From contig NC_087254.1 of the NCBI RefSeq assembly GCF_037042905.1, positions 8,975,103 to 9,039,102 of the forward strand: 64,000 nt of DNA, in the 5' to 3' direction. Below the pieces are notes generated by a model. It was not told where the DNA came from. It saw only the letters and a program-made list of their open reading frames with translations, and searched no databases. This document shows, in pieces, positions 1 to 9,251 of this stretch. This stretch comes from Lytechinus pictus (lineage: Eukaryota > Echinodermata > Echinoidea > Temnopleuroida > Toxopneustidae). Every line of letters starts with the position of its first letter. Position 1 is the first letter of the stretch. Made by a program: the position numbers and the translations under genes.

Positions 1-615
1 CCCGTTATGTAAAAAGAGCATAAAATGGTTTTGTAATAGTATGAAAATATTGAGGCATTTATGAAAATACATAATACACATGCAATTAATTCAAATGTCA
101 CATAATATAACATGAAAAATAGCACAAATTTCAAACGATTGCTCGATCAAAATGTTTTTAAAAAATATTCAACGTTCCAAATGTTCATTTTCTTCAAATG
201 TTCTTACAGTTCGGTTGAGATATTTGCTCATTTAGTAGTTGATTTTAATTGATGATTATTTTCTATTAAAATTATATTACTTTTGAATGTTGTTCTAGAA
301 ATAGAATATATTTGTTGATTCTTGTTACAACATTTCACTATCTTCTTTCTTCTTGGAAAAATTTCCTTGGTGTTCAAATTTCGATATCATCGCGACGTTG
401 ACTGTTGAAGATTACGTTTTCAAATAAGTTCAGTCTCTTGAATATTTTGATGCTTGATATTTCTTCAAAAAAAGTTTAAAATGATCCAGTTCGAAGATTG
501 AAGCATGGGAATCATAAAATTTTGGATGATTTTGTTGAATTTACTCTCATTGTTGCTATTTCTTTGAAAGGTTAAAATTGTAAATGTAAAAGCTGAAATC
601 AATAAATTCACATTA
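1..615 (-). other. AT-rich 3' flank of the retrotransposon with a candidate polypurine tract
   Basis: No gene is visible. This is the sequence downstream of the pol stop codon in element orientation. A pyrimidine run on the plus strand at about 341-357 reads as a polypurine tract on the element strand, and the sequence just beyond it contains TGTAAC, a plausible LTR start. I could not match this stretch to the sequence at the other end of the element, so the 3' LTR is either only partly inside the window or lies beyond its left edge. Confidence 0.3.
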
Positions 616-3600
616 TCATTTTTCAACGTCGCGAAATCTTTTTGGTATTTTGACTCTTCGTCCATAACGCGTAGTTGTGATGTTCTCATCTGGTGGACGT
701 CCATGGGGTTGAGTTTGAGGGGCATCATGGTGTCCGGCATCGGATGGACCTGGGCTTTGGTTAGGTAGATGTAGTCCACGCTCATCAGAGGGGTTTGGTA
801 GTAGTTGGTCATCTGATTGACTCCGGTCAGTTCTACGAACTTCTCGCCTCAGCTGGATGGGCTCTGACCATGAAGGTTGGTCAGATGAAGAAGGACGATG
901 TACATCAGGTGTGGAGCGAGACTGCCCTGACCATGAAGGTTGGTCAGATGAAGGAGGACGTTGGGCATCACGTGTAGAGACAGACTGTCCTGACCATGAA
1001 GGTTGGTCAGATGAAGGAGGACGTTGGGCATCAGGTGTGGAGACAGACTGCCCTGACCATGATGGTTGGTCAGTATCTGTCGTCGGTCGTGGTTTGGTAA
1101 TTGACCATTCGATGAAGGAAGTTTGAGGACGAGATTGAGAACTTGAAGGAGGTTGTGAGTTTGAAGGAGGTTTTGAATTTGAAGGAGGGATGGTTGGATG
1201 AGTTCCACCTTCTTTACTAGACTCAGATTGTTGAGGTAGTTTCGATCTGAAGAGCTTCAGTCTGTTATGATGCACTACCTTCTGTATTCTCGGATTATGG
1301 ATGTCTTCAATACGATAGTTCAAACCATCTTCTGATGAAGACATAATGGAAAATGGTCCGGTCCAGTTTGGTTGTAGCTTGTGTCTGGCATTTGCTGGGT
1401 CGTGAAGCCAAACTAAGTCTCCAACAGAGTACTTGATGGTACGAGTCTTCATGTCGTAACCTACTTTCTGTTGCTTTTGGGCAAGTTCAGATTTCTGCTT
1501 GGCATAATGAAATGCTTTCTTAAGACGTTGTTGGAGATCCATAACATATTGTTCTGGTGAGGTTGTAGGTTGATGGGCTGGAACTGGACATGTTATGTTC
1601 ACTGGAACTCGAGCTTCTCTTCCATGAAGAAGGAAGTAGGGACTAAGTCCTGTTGTGGAGTGGACACTTGAGTTGTATGCAAGTTGTAGTTGAGGGAGGT
1701 GAGAATCCCAATCTCCACGTTTGTCAGCGACATATCGTGCTAATTGTTCTTTGATCACACGATTTGCTCGTTCGACCATTCCAGCACCTTGAGGATGGTA
1801 AGGCGAAGATCTGGATTTGCGAATTCCAAGTTTCTCGCAAAGTTGTTGTACGAGCCTTGACTCAAACTGTCGACCTTGGTCAGTGTGCAGAGTTTCTGGC
1901 ACACCATGTTCTGTGACGTAGTCTTCGAAGATATGCTTGGCGACCGTCTCGGCAGTTTGGTTCCTCATAGGGTAGATGTTGACATATTTTGTGAAGTGGT
2001 CGATGATGACTAGTATGTAGCGATATCCACGGCGAGAAATAGGGAGTTCAGCGATGTCGGCGAAGATCATCTGAAAAGGGTGATCAGTCGTTATACTTCG
2101 TAATGGGGCTTGGTGTTTTGGATTTGGTGACCTGAACGACTCGCATGCCATACAAGTAGAACAATGGTTGGTAATATCTCGTCTCATGAATGGCCAATAA
2201 CATGTGGCTTCTGCTCGATGAAGTGTGCGCTGAATTCCGAAATGGCCTGATGAAGGATGTCCATGGAGTTCTTCGAGTACTTTAGGAATGAGCTTTTGAG
2301 GTATGACTGGTTGAAGTATTGTTGTGCCAAGTCTATCATATTTCATACGATAGAGTATGTTTCCCTTAATTGTCAGACGAGGGTATTCCCAGAGTAGTCG
2401 TCTCGTACGGGGATTGAAGCGACGTATTTCTCTGACAGATGGTCGATATCCCAACTTGACATACTCCATGACTTGGTTGATGTCTGGGTCTTGTTCTTGG
2501 TGTTCTTGCAACTCAGATTGCTGATCGGCTAGAACGAAATTTTCTGGTTGCGTCTGGTTAGTACTTTGGGACTTGTGTTCAGTCGATCCTTGAGTAGTGT
2601 AAGACTTCATAGTAGACCTTGTGTGAACTACATTACAACTGGTTTGGTCTTGATGTAGGAGATTGGTTTGGTTATCTCTTGAGTGGTTGTGTGGACGTCG
2701 AGAGAGTGCATCAGCATTCTGATTGGAGCGTCCCTTGCGATGTATGATCTTGAAGGAATAGGCATCCAATTCTACTATCCAGCGTGCACGTCTACCAGTT
2801 GCATCGTCTTGGATTGGTACTTTCATGTATCCTAGAAGTGGTTGGTGGTCTGTGTATACTGAGAAAGGCTGGCCTCTAAGATAGTGGCGGAAGTGTCGTA
2901 CAGCTGCGACAATGGCCCACAATTCTCGATCGTATGTAGACCATCTCTTCTGACTTTCTGATAGTTTGTGGCTGTAGTAGGCTATGACGTGTTCTCTTCC
3001 ATCTTGGACTTGGGAGAGAATAGCTCCAACAGCATCACTAGAAGCATCTGTGGCTATGTTGAATGTCTTGTTGAAGTTAGGAAATACTAGTATGGGTGGA
3101 TTGGTAAGTGCCATTTTCAGTTTGATGAAGGCGTTTTCACAGTCGGCATTCCAGACGAATTGCGTTCCTTTGTGCGTCAGATTGGTAAGAGGTGTGGAAA
3201 CTTGGGCAAAGCCTGGAATAAATCGACGATAGAATGAAGCAAGGCCTAAGAACGATCTGATTTGTGAAGGATTCTTGGGTCTTGGCCATGCTGCAACCTT
3301 GGCTGTGTTGTTTGGATCTGGAAGCACTCCTTGTGTACCAATTACATAGCCTAGATAGGTGACTTTCTTCTGTAGAAATTGGCATTTGGTAGGTTTCAAC
3401 TTCAATCCGGCGTCTTTGAAGCGCTGGAGGACTTCTTGGAGGTTTTGGAGATGTTCTTCAAAGCTTCTACCCATCACAATACAGTCGTCGAGGTATATGA
3501 GACAAGTCGACCAATGCAGACCATGTAAGACAGATTCCATAAGACGCTGAAATGTCATTGGTGCATTTACTAAGCCGAATGGCATGACATTAAAATGATA

Positions 3601-4929
3601 TAAGCCAGTACCGGTAGTGAAGGCTGTCTTCTCTTTACTTTCTGGGTCAAGTCTAATCTGCCAATAACCACTTGAAAGATCCATGACACTGAAGTAGGAT
3701 GACGAAGAGAGGGCGTCAACAGAATCATCTTGACGAGGTATCGGGTGAGAGTCTCTGATGGTGACGGCATTGAGAGCTCTGTAATCGACACAGAATCTGT
3801 ATGTGTTGTCCTTTTTCTTTACCATCACTATAGGACTCGACCAAGGACTGTGGCTTTCTTCGATAATTCCACGTTCAAGAAGATTATCTACCTGTCTCTG
3901 AATTTCACATCGCATGGTAGGTGATGTGCGATAAGCTCTTTGACGGATGGGTGTGTCACTCGTTGTGGTTATCTTGTGGTAGACATCAGCCTGTCCTATA
4001 TCGTCTTGAGATGAGCTAAACACATCAGCATAGGAATTTAGAACTTGCTTGGTCTTGTCGTACTGTTCCTTGGTAAGGTCTGATTTGGAAAGCATGTCAT
4101 CTACTGGTAAGATTGGTTTTGCCTCTTGGGTAGCTGCAATCACCTTATCGAAGATCTTGTATTCTTCTTCTGGATCACTGGTCAGTGAGTGGAAGTGACC
4201 AAGGGTGGTGTTCACTGTAAGATCAACCTTTTCTTGAGATGTATTGACTAGTCTAACAAGGATGAGACCGTCTTGGGCTGTGTTCACTGATCTGGCACCA
4301 GCTACAGGATGACATTCTTGTAATGTTGGCTCAAAGATACCATCATATCCTTGCGGGATAAGGTCTGGTTGTTGAGGTTCTAGTCTGCCTTGGACATGTA
4401 TCTCGCTCATTGCTGGTATAGAGACTTGTCCTACCAGTGTAACATTGCACTTGAAAGGGGCTTGGTAACGGTGCTTGTCGACTAGAGGTATCGTTACACC
4501 TGGCATGGTGAACGTAGTAGTGGAGAGTACTGCGTCGTTTCTCCAAAAGAAATCCCAACCTATGATGACAGGGTGGCTTATTCCTCTGGCGACCATGAAC
4601 GTATGTCGTCGTGAAGTATTACCAAGATGTAGGATGATATCAATGGTACCGATGATGTCTAGAAGCTGTTTGGTGACAGACGTTGCTGCAATAGTGGATT
4701 TCACTAGAGGGCTTCTCTGAGACTTTGGTATTGAGTCATAGAAATCACTGCTGACAAGGGAGGTGTATGATCCGCAGTCTAAATACGCCAAGACATATGT
4801 GTTGTCTAGGATTACAGGGATGAAGGGTGGTTGTTGCGACAAACACTCAGATCCATTTTCTTTGTTTACTTGGGCCGTAGTTGTGGGAGTTGATGAGTGA
4901 CCCGCATCACCAACTAGAGGTAGTTTCCC
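616..4929 (-). CDS. pol: Ty3/gypsy retrotransposon Pol polyprotein (protease, RT, RNase H, integrase)
   Basis: Pol copies the element RNA into DNA and integrates it. The frame is open from 4938 to the stop at 616 with no break, and has no ATG near its start, so it is probably reached by a -1 frameshift from gag. Numbering residues from 4842, the order is an aspartic protease around D22 (motif DCGS where DSG or DTG is usual), then reverse transcriptase about 335-505 with catalytic D387 and YLDD at 450-453. RNase H spans about 590-715 (D599, E640, D665, D711). The integrase zinc region is about 860-900, and its core has D929, D988 and E1024, a D,D(35)E spacing. A GPY/F-like module with WTGPF follows at 1160-1164. 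The order RT, RNase H, integrase is that of Ty3/gypsy, not copia. The Ser/Pro-rich tail has a 21-residue tandem repeat. No chromodomain or env gene is seen. The intact frame suggests recent activity. Confidence 0.95.
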   Translation of the reverse strand, partial: GKLPLVGDAGHSSTPTTTAQVNKENGSECLSQQPPFIPVILDNTYVLAYLDCGSYTSLVSSDFYDSIPKSQRSPLVKSTIAATSVTKQLLDIIGTIDIILHLGNTSRRHTFMVARGISHPVIIGWDFFWRNDAVLSTTTFTMPGVTIPLVDKHRYQAPFKCNVTLVGQVSIPAMSEIHVQGRLEPQQPDLIPQGYDGIFEPTLQECHPVAGARSVNTAQDGLILVRLVNTSQEKVDLTVNTTLGHFHSLTSDPEEEYKIFDKVIAATQEAKPILPVDDMLSKSDLTKEQYDKTKQVLNSYADVFSSSQDDIGQADVYHKITTTSDTPIRQRAYRTSPTMRCEIQRQVDNLLERGIIEESHSPWSSPIVMVKKKDNTYRFCVDYRALNAVTIRDSHPIPRQDDSVDALSSSSYFSVMDLSSGYWQIRLDPESKEKTAFTTGTGLYHFNVMPFGLVNAPMTFQRLMESVLHGLHWSTCLIYLDDCIVMGRSFEEHLQNLQEVLQRFKDAGLKLKPTKCQFLQKKVTYLGYVIGTQGVLPDPNNTAKVAAWPRPKNPSQIRSFLGLASFYRRFIPGFAQVSTPLTNLTHKGTQFVWNADCENAFIKLKMALTNPPILVFPNFNKTFNIATDASSDAVGAILSQVQDGREHVIAYYSHKLSESQKRWSTYDRELWAIVAAVRHFRHYLRGQPFSVYTDHQPLLGYMKVPIQDDATGRRARWIVELDAYSFKIIHRKGRSNQNADALSRRPHNHSRDNQTNLLHQDQTSCNVVHTRSTMKSYTTQGSTEHKSQSTNQTQPENFVLADQQSELQEHQEQDPDINQVMEYVKLGYRPSVREIRRFNPRTRRLLWEYPRLTIKGNILYRMKYDRLGTTILQPVIPQKLIPKVLEELHGHPSSGHFGIQRTLHRAEATCYWPFMRRDITNHCSTCMACESFRSPNPKHQAPLRSITTDHPFQMIFADIAELPISRRGYRYILVIIDHFTKYVNIYPMRNQTAETVAKHIFEDYVTEHGVPETLHTDQGRQFESRLVQQLCEKLGIRKSRSSPYHPQGAGMVERANRVIKEQLARYVADKRGDWDSHLPQLQLAYNSSVHSTTGLSPYFLLHGREARVPVNITCPVPAHQPTTSPEQYVMDLQQRLKKAFHYAKQKSELAQKQQKVGYDMKTRTIKYSVGDLVWLHDPANARHKLQPNWTGPFSIMSSSEDGLNYRIEDIHNPRIQKVVHHNRLKLFRSKLPQQSESSKEGGTHPTIPPSNSKPPSNSQPPSSSQSRPQTSFIEWSITKPRPTTDTDQPSWSGQSVSTPDAQRPPSSDQPSWSGQSVSTRDAQRPPSSDQPSWSGQSRSTPDVHRPSSSDQPSWSEPIQLRREVRRTDRSQSDDQLLPNPSDERGLHLPNQSPGPSDAGHHDAPQTQPHGRPPDENITTTRYGRRVKIPKRFRDVEK
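865..1075 (-). repeat. 63-bp tandem repeat inside the 3' end of pol
   Basis: About three copies plus a partial fourth of a 63-bp unit encode the 21-residue repeat DQPSWSGQSVSTPDAQRPPSS and variants (residues about 1258-1327 of Pol). The copies differ by only a few substitutions, so the array is young or being homogenised. It lies after the integrase GPY/F-like module, in a low-complexity tail where repeat-number change should be tolerated. Confidence 0.85.
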
Positions 4930-6026
4930 TGGTAAGTTCTATCAGCTTGGTCGTTGAAGCGAACATTCCGTTGCCTTCTGGGCGGAGTAGGGGGACGTCT
5001 ACTCGGCATATCTGGTCTGAAGGAGGATGATTGTGAGTGCGACGAGTATCTTGTCGGACTGGATGAGGGTGACGAGAAATTCCTTCTAGGTGAGTCTGAT
5101 CGATGAAGGGAGGAATCATGATAAGAATGGGGATATGATCTATGTCGTGATCTCTCTTGCTGGTAATTATGCTTATCGTGGTAGTACCCATATCTTGTCG
5201 GACTAGATGAGGGTGAACGATGTCCATGATATGGCCTTTCATCACGACGGGAGTATCTAGTCGGACTTGAGTATGCTGACCGACGATGGTATGATCTATC
5301 ATCACCACGTGAGTACCTATTTGGACTTGAGTATGGTGACCGATGATAATTTCTGTCATGTGGTCTTTTCTCGAAGGAGGAAGGAGATCTTGAGCGACCT
5401 GACATCGTGAGTGTTTCAATCTTTTCCTCTAGGGAGGCAATACGCTGCATGAGTGCATCGTTTGAGTTCTCAGACTTGGATGTAGCAGCCACTTGAATCT
5501 GAGTACTATCAGACTGACCCAAAAGTGTTGCTTGTTCTATGCGAACTGCAGTATTAACGGCTTGCTTGAAAGATTTGACACCGTGTTCATATAGCTTTCT
5601 CCTCAGCTGTAAGTCTAAGCCTGCCATGAAGCGACGAAACTTCTCTCCATCTTGAGCTTCCTCATCGTACTTGGGAAAAGCTTCACCAACTAACGTTGAA
5701 ATAGCTGCTGCAAATACTTCAATAGGTTCTAGGGGCTGTCTAGTCCGTGCAGTAACACAAGAACGGAAGTTTGTTAGGTATGTTTTTCTGCCAAATATTT
5801 CTGAAAGAATTGTCTTTACTTTCTGAAAGTCTTTCTTATCAGAATCAGGAATATTTTCCCAGACAGTAAATGCTGAACCTGAAAGTCTGGAAGGAAGTAA
5901 GCTATGTTTCTGAGCATTACTACTGCCTACTGAGTCAACTGCAACTTCAAATCTTTTCACCCATTGGTGAAAATCTTGACCTTCTCCAGTGAAAGTCTCT
6001 GGTAATTCAAGGCGAAACATTGCCAT
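4914..6026 (-). CDS. gag: Ty3/gypsy retrotransposon Gag protein, RS/Y-rich, no zinc knuckle
   Basis: Gag forms the particle shell and packages the element RNA. This 370-residue frame begins with ATG at 6026 and ends in TAG at 4914. Residues about 1-170 resemble the capsid part of gypsy Gag, with FTGEGQDFHQWVKRF near the start and a helical FGRKTYL...LRRKLYEHG region. A short coiled coil is likely at 190-208. Residues about 211-350 are rich in Arg, Ser, Tyr and Pro and contain four SSPxRY repeats (233, 253, 274 and 322). The protein has one cysteine in all (C90), so no CCHC zinc knuckle exists. The basic tail probably takes over RNA binding; that is inference. The gag end overlaps the pol frame by about 25 bases. 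Confidence 0.9.
   Translation of the reverse strand: MAMFRLELPETFTGEGQDFHQWVKRFEVAVDSVGSSNAQKHSLLPSRLSGSAFTVWENIPDSDKKDFQKVKTILSEIFGRKTYLTNFRSCVTARTRQPLEPIEVFAAAISTLVGEAFPKYDEEAQDGEKFRRFMAGLDLQLRRKLYEHGVKSFKQAVNTAVRIEQATLLGQSDSTQIQVAATSKSENSNDALMQRIASLEEKIETLTMSGRSRSPSSFEKRPHDRNYHRSPYSSPNRYSRGDDRSYHRRSAYSSPTRYSRRDERPYHGHRSPSSSPTRYGYYHDKHNYQQERSRHRSYPHSYHDSSLHRSDSPRRNFSSPSSSPTRYSSHSQSSSFRPDMPSRRPPTPPRRQRNVRFNDQADRTYQGNYL
4923..4929 (-). promoter_or_regulatory. -1 ribosomal frameshift site GGGAAAC between gag and pol
   Basis: Read on the element strand, the heptamer is phased G GGA AAC in the gag frame, which fits the X XXY YYZ rule, and a -1 slip leads straight into the open pol frame. Seven bases downstream AGTT-GGT-GATG can pair with CATC-AACT, giving an eight-pair stem with a three-base bulge and a nine-base loop. 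That distance and shape suit a stimulatory hairpin. GGGAAAC is a known slippery heptamer in several retroviruses; its use here is inferred. Confidence 0.75.
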
Positions 6027-6496
6027 GATGAATTAAGACTACCAGACAATGCTGTACAAGTTTATGTAAATGAAGAAGGGCGATCAACTTTCATTAACAG
6101 CATAAAAGTGTCTTAATGAAGGAGGGAGCTTACTAATCATGCAAAGGATGAAAATACTATCTCATAAGTTGCATACTAATAAATAACTGGAGAATAAATG
6201 ATGAAGGATGACATCAAATATATATGATATCTGATAAAAATGGTGGTAGACTTACTCAAATATGTAGACAAATTTACTCCGCTAAAATTCAAGATGAAGG
6301 GAGAAATCAAGACTTGAAGCAGGTTGCAAAATGCTTGAAGTACTAAACCCACGATGAGTAGTATATTGAAGTCTATGCACATGAAGTAGGAGGCAAATAG
6401 CTTTACTGAAGGAGGAAGAGCTAACATGTCAGTTGAAACAGGGTGAAATTAGCTTGGTAGGGCTATCACTGGCTGCAAACTCTGCCTGAAGTTAGG
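6027..6496 (-). other. Untranslated leader of the retrotransposon
   Basis: This stretch lies between the gag start and the candidate primer-binding site. I see no long frame. It has recurring GAAGGAGG-like words on the plus strand (near 6118, 6296 and 6410), which are pyrimidine-rich on the element strand. It may hold the packaging signal, but nothing in the sequence proves this. Confidence 0.4.
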
Positions 6497-6500
6497 GAGA

Positions 6501-6514
6501 CACCGCTGCTACCA
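6501..6514 (-). other. Candidate primer-binding site for tRNA-Leu
   Basis: The plus strand reads CACCGCTGCTACCA, which looks like the 3' end, including CCA, of a eukaryotic tRNA-Leu. The element strand is therefore complementary to such a tRNA, starting with TGG as primer sites do. On the element strand the bases just before it end in CACCCTACA plus a three-base gap, a plausible LTR end. The match is 14 bases, short of the usual 18. Confidence 0.5.
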
Positions 6515-6517
6515 GTT

Positions 6518-7060
6518 TGTAGGGTGGCCGAGTGTTCTAACATGTCTACCTCACAAATCAGTCAGAAACAAGCAAACTCATATTATATTGAGCTAAACTC
6601 AAAAATAAAGATGTTGACCAAAATGAAGTCTAGTAGTGCTCTGATTTATTGGTCTGCAATGCAGACCTCACTAGGCATTGCCTTCACAAATAATACATTC
6701 AAATATATTCAAAAATAATGTCACATGATAAATTCAACCAATAGAGAAACAGAGAATGGGAGAACCCAGAAAAGTGGAGGAACCAAGGGTGAAAGGTGAA
6801 CCAATGAGGATGAGGTAAGATGATATGAATGAAGAAGAATGTTCTGAATGTAAATGAGAAAATAACAATAGAAACATGTGAAGCTGTATGGAGTTGGAAT
6901 GGCAATGGAATGATGTGATGAAGAAACTAAGGAATGAGAGAAACAGGTGTGTGACAGAGGCATAGAAATGGTAGTGAAGAGAAGTATGGAAAGCAAAGTG
7001 TGAAATAAACAATTATATTAAATAAGGCAAAATTCAACTCTTACAGTTGTTTTCTGGTTC
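6518..7060 (-). other. Possible 5' LTR region of the retrotransposon (unproven)
   Basis: By position this should contain the 5' LTR. No matching copy is visible at the other end of the element inside the window, so LTR length and identity cannot be stated. The strand is purine-rich from about 6720 to 6990, which gives several long but unconvincing open frames on the complement. No promoter is recognised. Confidence 0.3.
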
Positions 7061-7084
7061 TGCTATAGATCTATGAGTAAGAGA

Positions 7085-7170
7085 TATAAATAAATAAATA
7101 TAATACAGGATTTGAATAGCACACGTATCCACCTTGGTAGGTGCTCAAGGTGCTCCTATATTACCCCGTG
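7085..7170 (-). mobile_element. SINE 3'-tail fragment
   Basis: On the minus strand this reads GGGTAATATAGGAGCACC and TTGAGCACC, then a run of AAGGTGGATACGTG. The same words occur in order in the complete SINE at 38100-38360, so this is a 5'-truncated copy in inverse orientation. Confidence 0.7.
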
Positions 7171-8860
7171 TATAGATATACAAGTACTAGTATAAGGGAT
7201 CATCGAAGATGTATTCTAATTTTTTTTATTTTGTTAAGGTACATTTACCTGTGATTCTAACCTCTCTGAGCAAGATACCATTGCATACACCAAAAAGCTG
7301 GTGAAGAGCCAAGCATTAAGAACCTTCCAGAGTATCTGCAATACTGCAAAACACACCTTCTGCAGTGCTAGCTGCAGGACAACCAAAGGTTGAAGAACTC
7401 CAGGGAAATATTGCAAGCACAACAGCAAAGAAACTGGCACCAGGACAACACAGGTCTTCGACAAACCAACCATAATCACTACACCAAGAGTTCTTCAAGT
7501 CCAAGAGTACTGCTTGAGATCAATGTGGCTCTTGAGAGCTCTACAGGTGGCTTCAGATGTAAAGGTCCCATTAAATCATGTTAAAATACAAAACATATTT
7601 TTAATGTACTGTATGTGGGAAGGTTTCATTAAAAAAGCTTGTGCTTATACTCATGGAGCTTTGTTTTGTTTATCAATCAGCACACACAATTCATGAACAA
7701 TGAAGATCTGTATTCCGACACTTCTTGGCCATGTTGTCCATTCTTACAGCCATCCAAGGATGCCCCTACAATGTCATGATCAATTAGGTTCTCCTATCAA
7801 AGTTCCAACTATAAGAATACAAATCATTGCTGAATGACATCATTCCTGCAGATGATGAATCAAGGTACAATGATTCTATGATCACAACTTGCGCTCAAAT
7901 GGCATCCAGCATAGACAATGGACATCATATTCAATTTTCAGTATGTCCTTTTCTGTTTTATGTCCCCAGTGCAAACTTTGGTCACACTTTATCAACATTT
8001 TGCAAACACATCTTAAGTCAGGTGGGACAAAGTCAATAGTCCAATCACCCCAGAGCCAATTGTCCATACAATACCATCCATTTTATTTGGTTTGATATTC
8101 GACTGTTCTTCAGTAAAACAAATTTCATCAAGTTTCAAACCTCTGCAGATGCATCCAAAATATTTAACTTTATATCCTTTCAAGTCTAAACCTGAAGACA
8201 TAATGACTTTTTAAAGAGTTTATCCCATTTCAAGAAATCAAACTACTCCTCTTCCAAACTCTAAAAGTCATAAATTCTTGAACAAATACAGATTAAAAAG
8301 CATGCCTGTAGCAGATCCAGACCAAGAACTAACACAGTCATAAAATGTAATTTCAGTCAGTCAAGCTCAGAACTCCTTTACCAAGCTCCAGACAATCTGC
8401 ATGTTATTAAGTATGAGGAGTTTTGAGCTCCAAATAAAAAAAAATCCTAGTCATTCCAATCCCTATGTGATACGCAAATACCAACCCATCACATTTTGTC
8501 AGGTAAACAGGTCGAAGCTATCGAGTTGCGATTATCACAATCACTGATAATCTTTGACATTTTCACAGATAGAGAGCTGCGGTCTTTTGAGGCGAATGGC
8601 ACCAAAAGTTCTTCATCTGCTGCACTTATGGCTGGATCTATATGCCATGACTTTTAGTTTGTCATATCCTTGAAAGTTCCTTTGAACCTAAATTTTGAAG
8701 ACAAAAAGCATTAGAAATTGCTTCATAGACTTGAAAGACACCTCGGATTGGAATTTTTATTTTTTTCCTCAATATTAATCATGACAATGTTAATCAAATA
8801 TGCAAACACTCAAAAAGTATATTGTATTAACTTTTTATGGAAGACATGATTCTGATGGGG
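7171..8860. other. Intergenic or intronic stretch, no confident gene
   Basis: The plus strand from about 7243 to 7412 has a 50-codon open stretch of fairly protein-like composition ending in TGA, but I recognise no family. The segment 8139-8238 recurs at 10779-10870 (shared word CCTTTCAAGTCTAAACCTGA), so it is part of a dispersed repeat. Downstream exons of the Rab11-FIP-like gene could lie here, but I found none with good splice sites. Confidence 0.35.
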
Positions 8861-8867
8861 GTTGGTA

Positions 8868-8942
8868 TGACTCGGCCAGGGATCAAACCCACGACCTCCC
8901 ATTCATGAAGCAGGCGCTCTACCACTGAGCCACCAATTGACC
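8868..8942 (-). mobile_element. tRNA-like SINE head
   Basis: The minus strand reads GTGGCTCAGTGGTAGAGCGCC (first 20 bases match a pol III A box) and then GGTTTGATCCC, a B box, about 30 bases later. Spacing and sequence are those of a tRNA gene, but the arms do not pair cleanly and no intact tRNA is formed, so a tRNA-derived SINE is the better call. It lies directly beside the splice donor of exon 3 of the Rab11-FIP-like gene. Confidence 0.65.
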
Positions 8943-8953
8943 GTTGAACTTAC

Positions 8954-9051
8954 CCCATTGCTTTTGGCATCATCGTCATCCACCGTGAACTGTTTGGTGT
9001 CCTCTGGCAGCGTGTGGGAGGATGGAAGCTCTTGGTTAGGTGGTGCACCTC
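8954..9051 (-). CDS. Rab11-FIP3/4-like protein, coding exon 3
   Basis: The exon is bounded by an acceptor (AAACAG then GAGGTGC) and a strong donor (GGG then GTAAGT at 8953-8948). It is 98 bases long. It completes the split glycine codon left by exon 2 and codes for 32 further residues: Pro/Ser-rich, then acidic (VDDDD). It keeps the frame across both junctions, which supports it even though this linker is not conserved enough to identify alone. In class II FIPs such a low-complexity acidic linker follows the EF-hand region. The next exon was not found; it would lie to the left. Confidence 0.6.
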
Positions 9052-9251
9052 CTGTTTATCAAATGCAAATCAAATTCACAATTACGGTAGGATCTATTTC
9101 TGTAATGTTAGCGTCACTTATAGATCGTTCCTGCAGAAGGTGTGACCTCAGGGTTCATGGGGACTACTGGACCACTCATGAAACATACATTTTTCAAATT
9201 GAATTAGAGTAACTTGCATGATGATAATGTATATCAGTGGCATCAAGGTTT

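Noticed and set aside
1-335. 3' LTR of the retrotransposon
   Set aside because: Position and a possible polypurine tract fit, but I could not match it to sequence at 6518-7060, so it is not called as an LTR.
857-1126. Plus-strand open frame over the pol repeat array, and other overlapping frames within 616-6026
   Set aside because: These are complements or shifted readings of the gag and pol frames.
7234-7504. Hydrophobic open frames on the minus strand as a next exon of the Rab11-FIP-like gene
   Set aside because: The composition does not fit the acidic and coiled-coil sequence expected there, and no clean acceptor was found.
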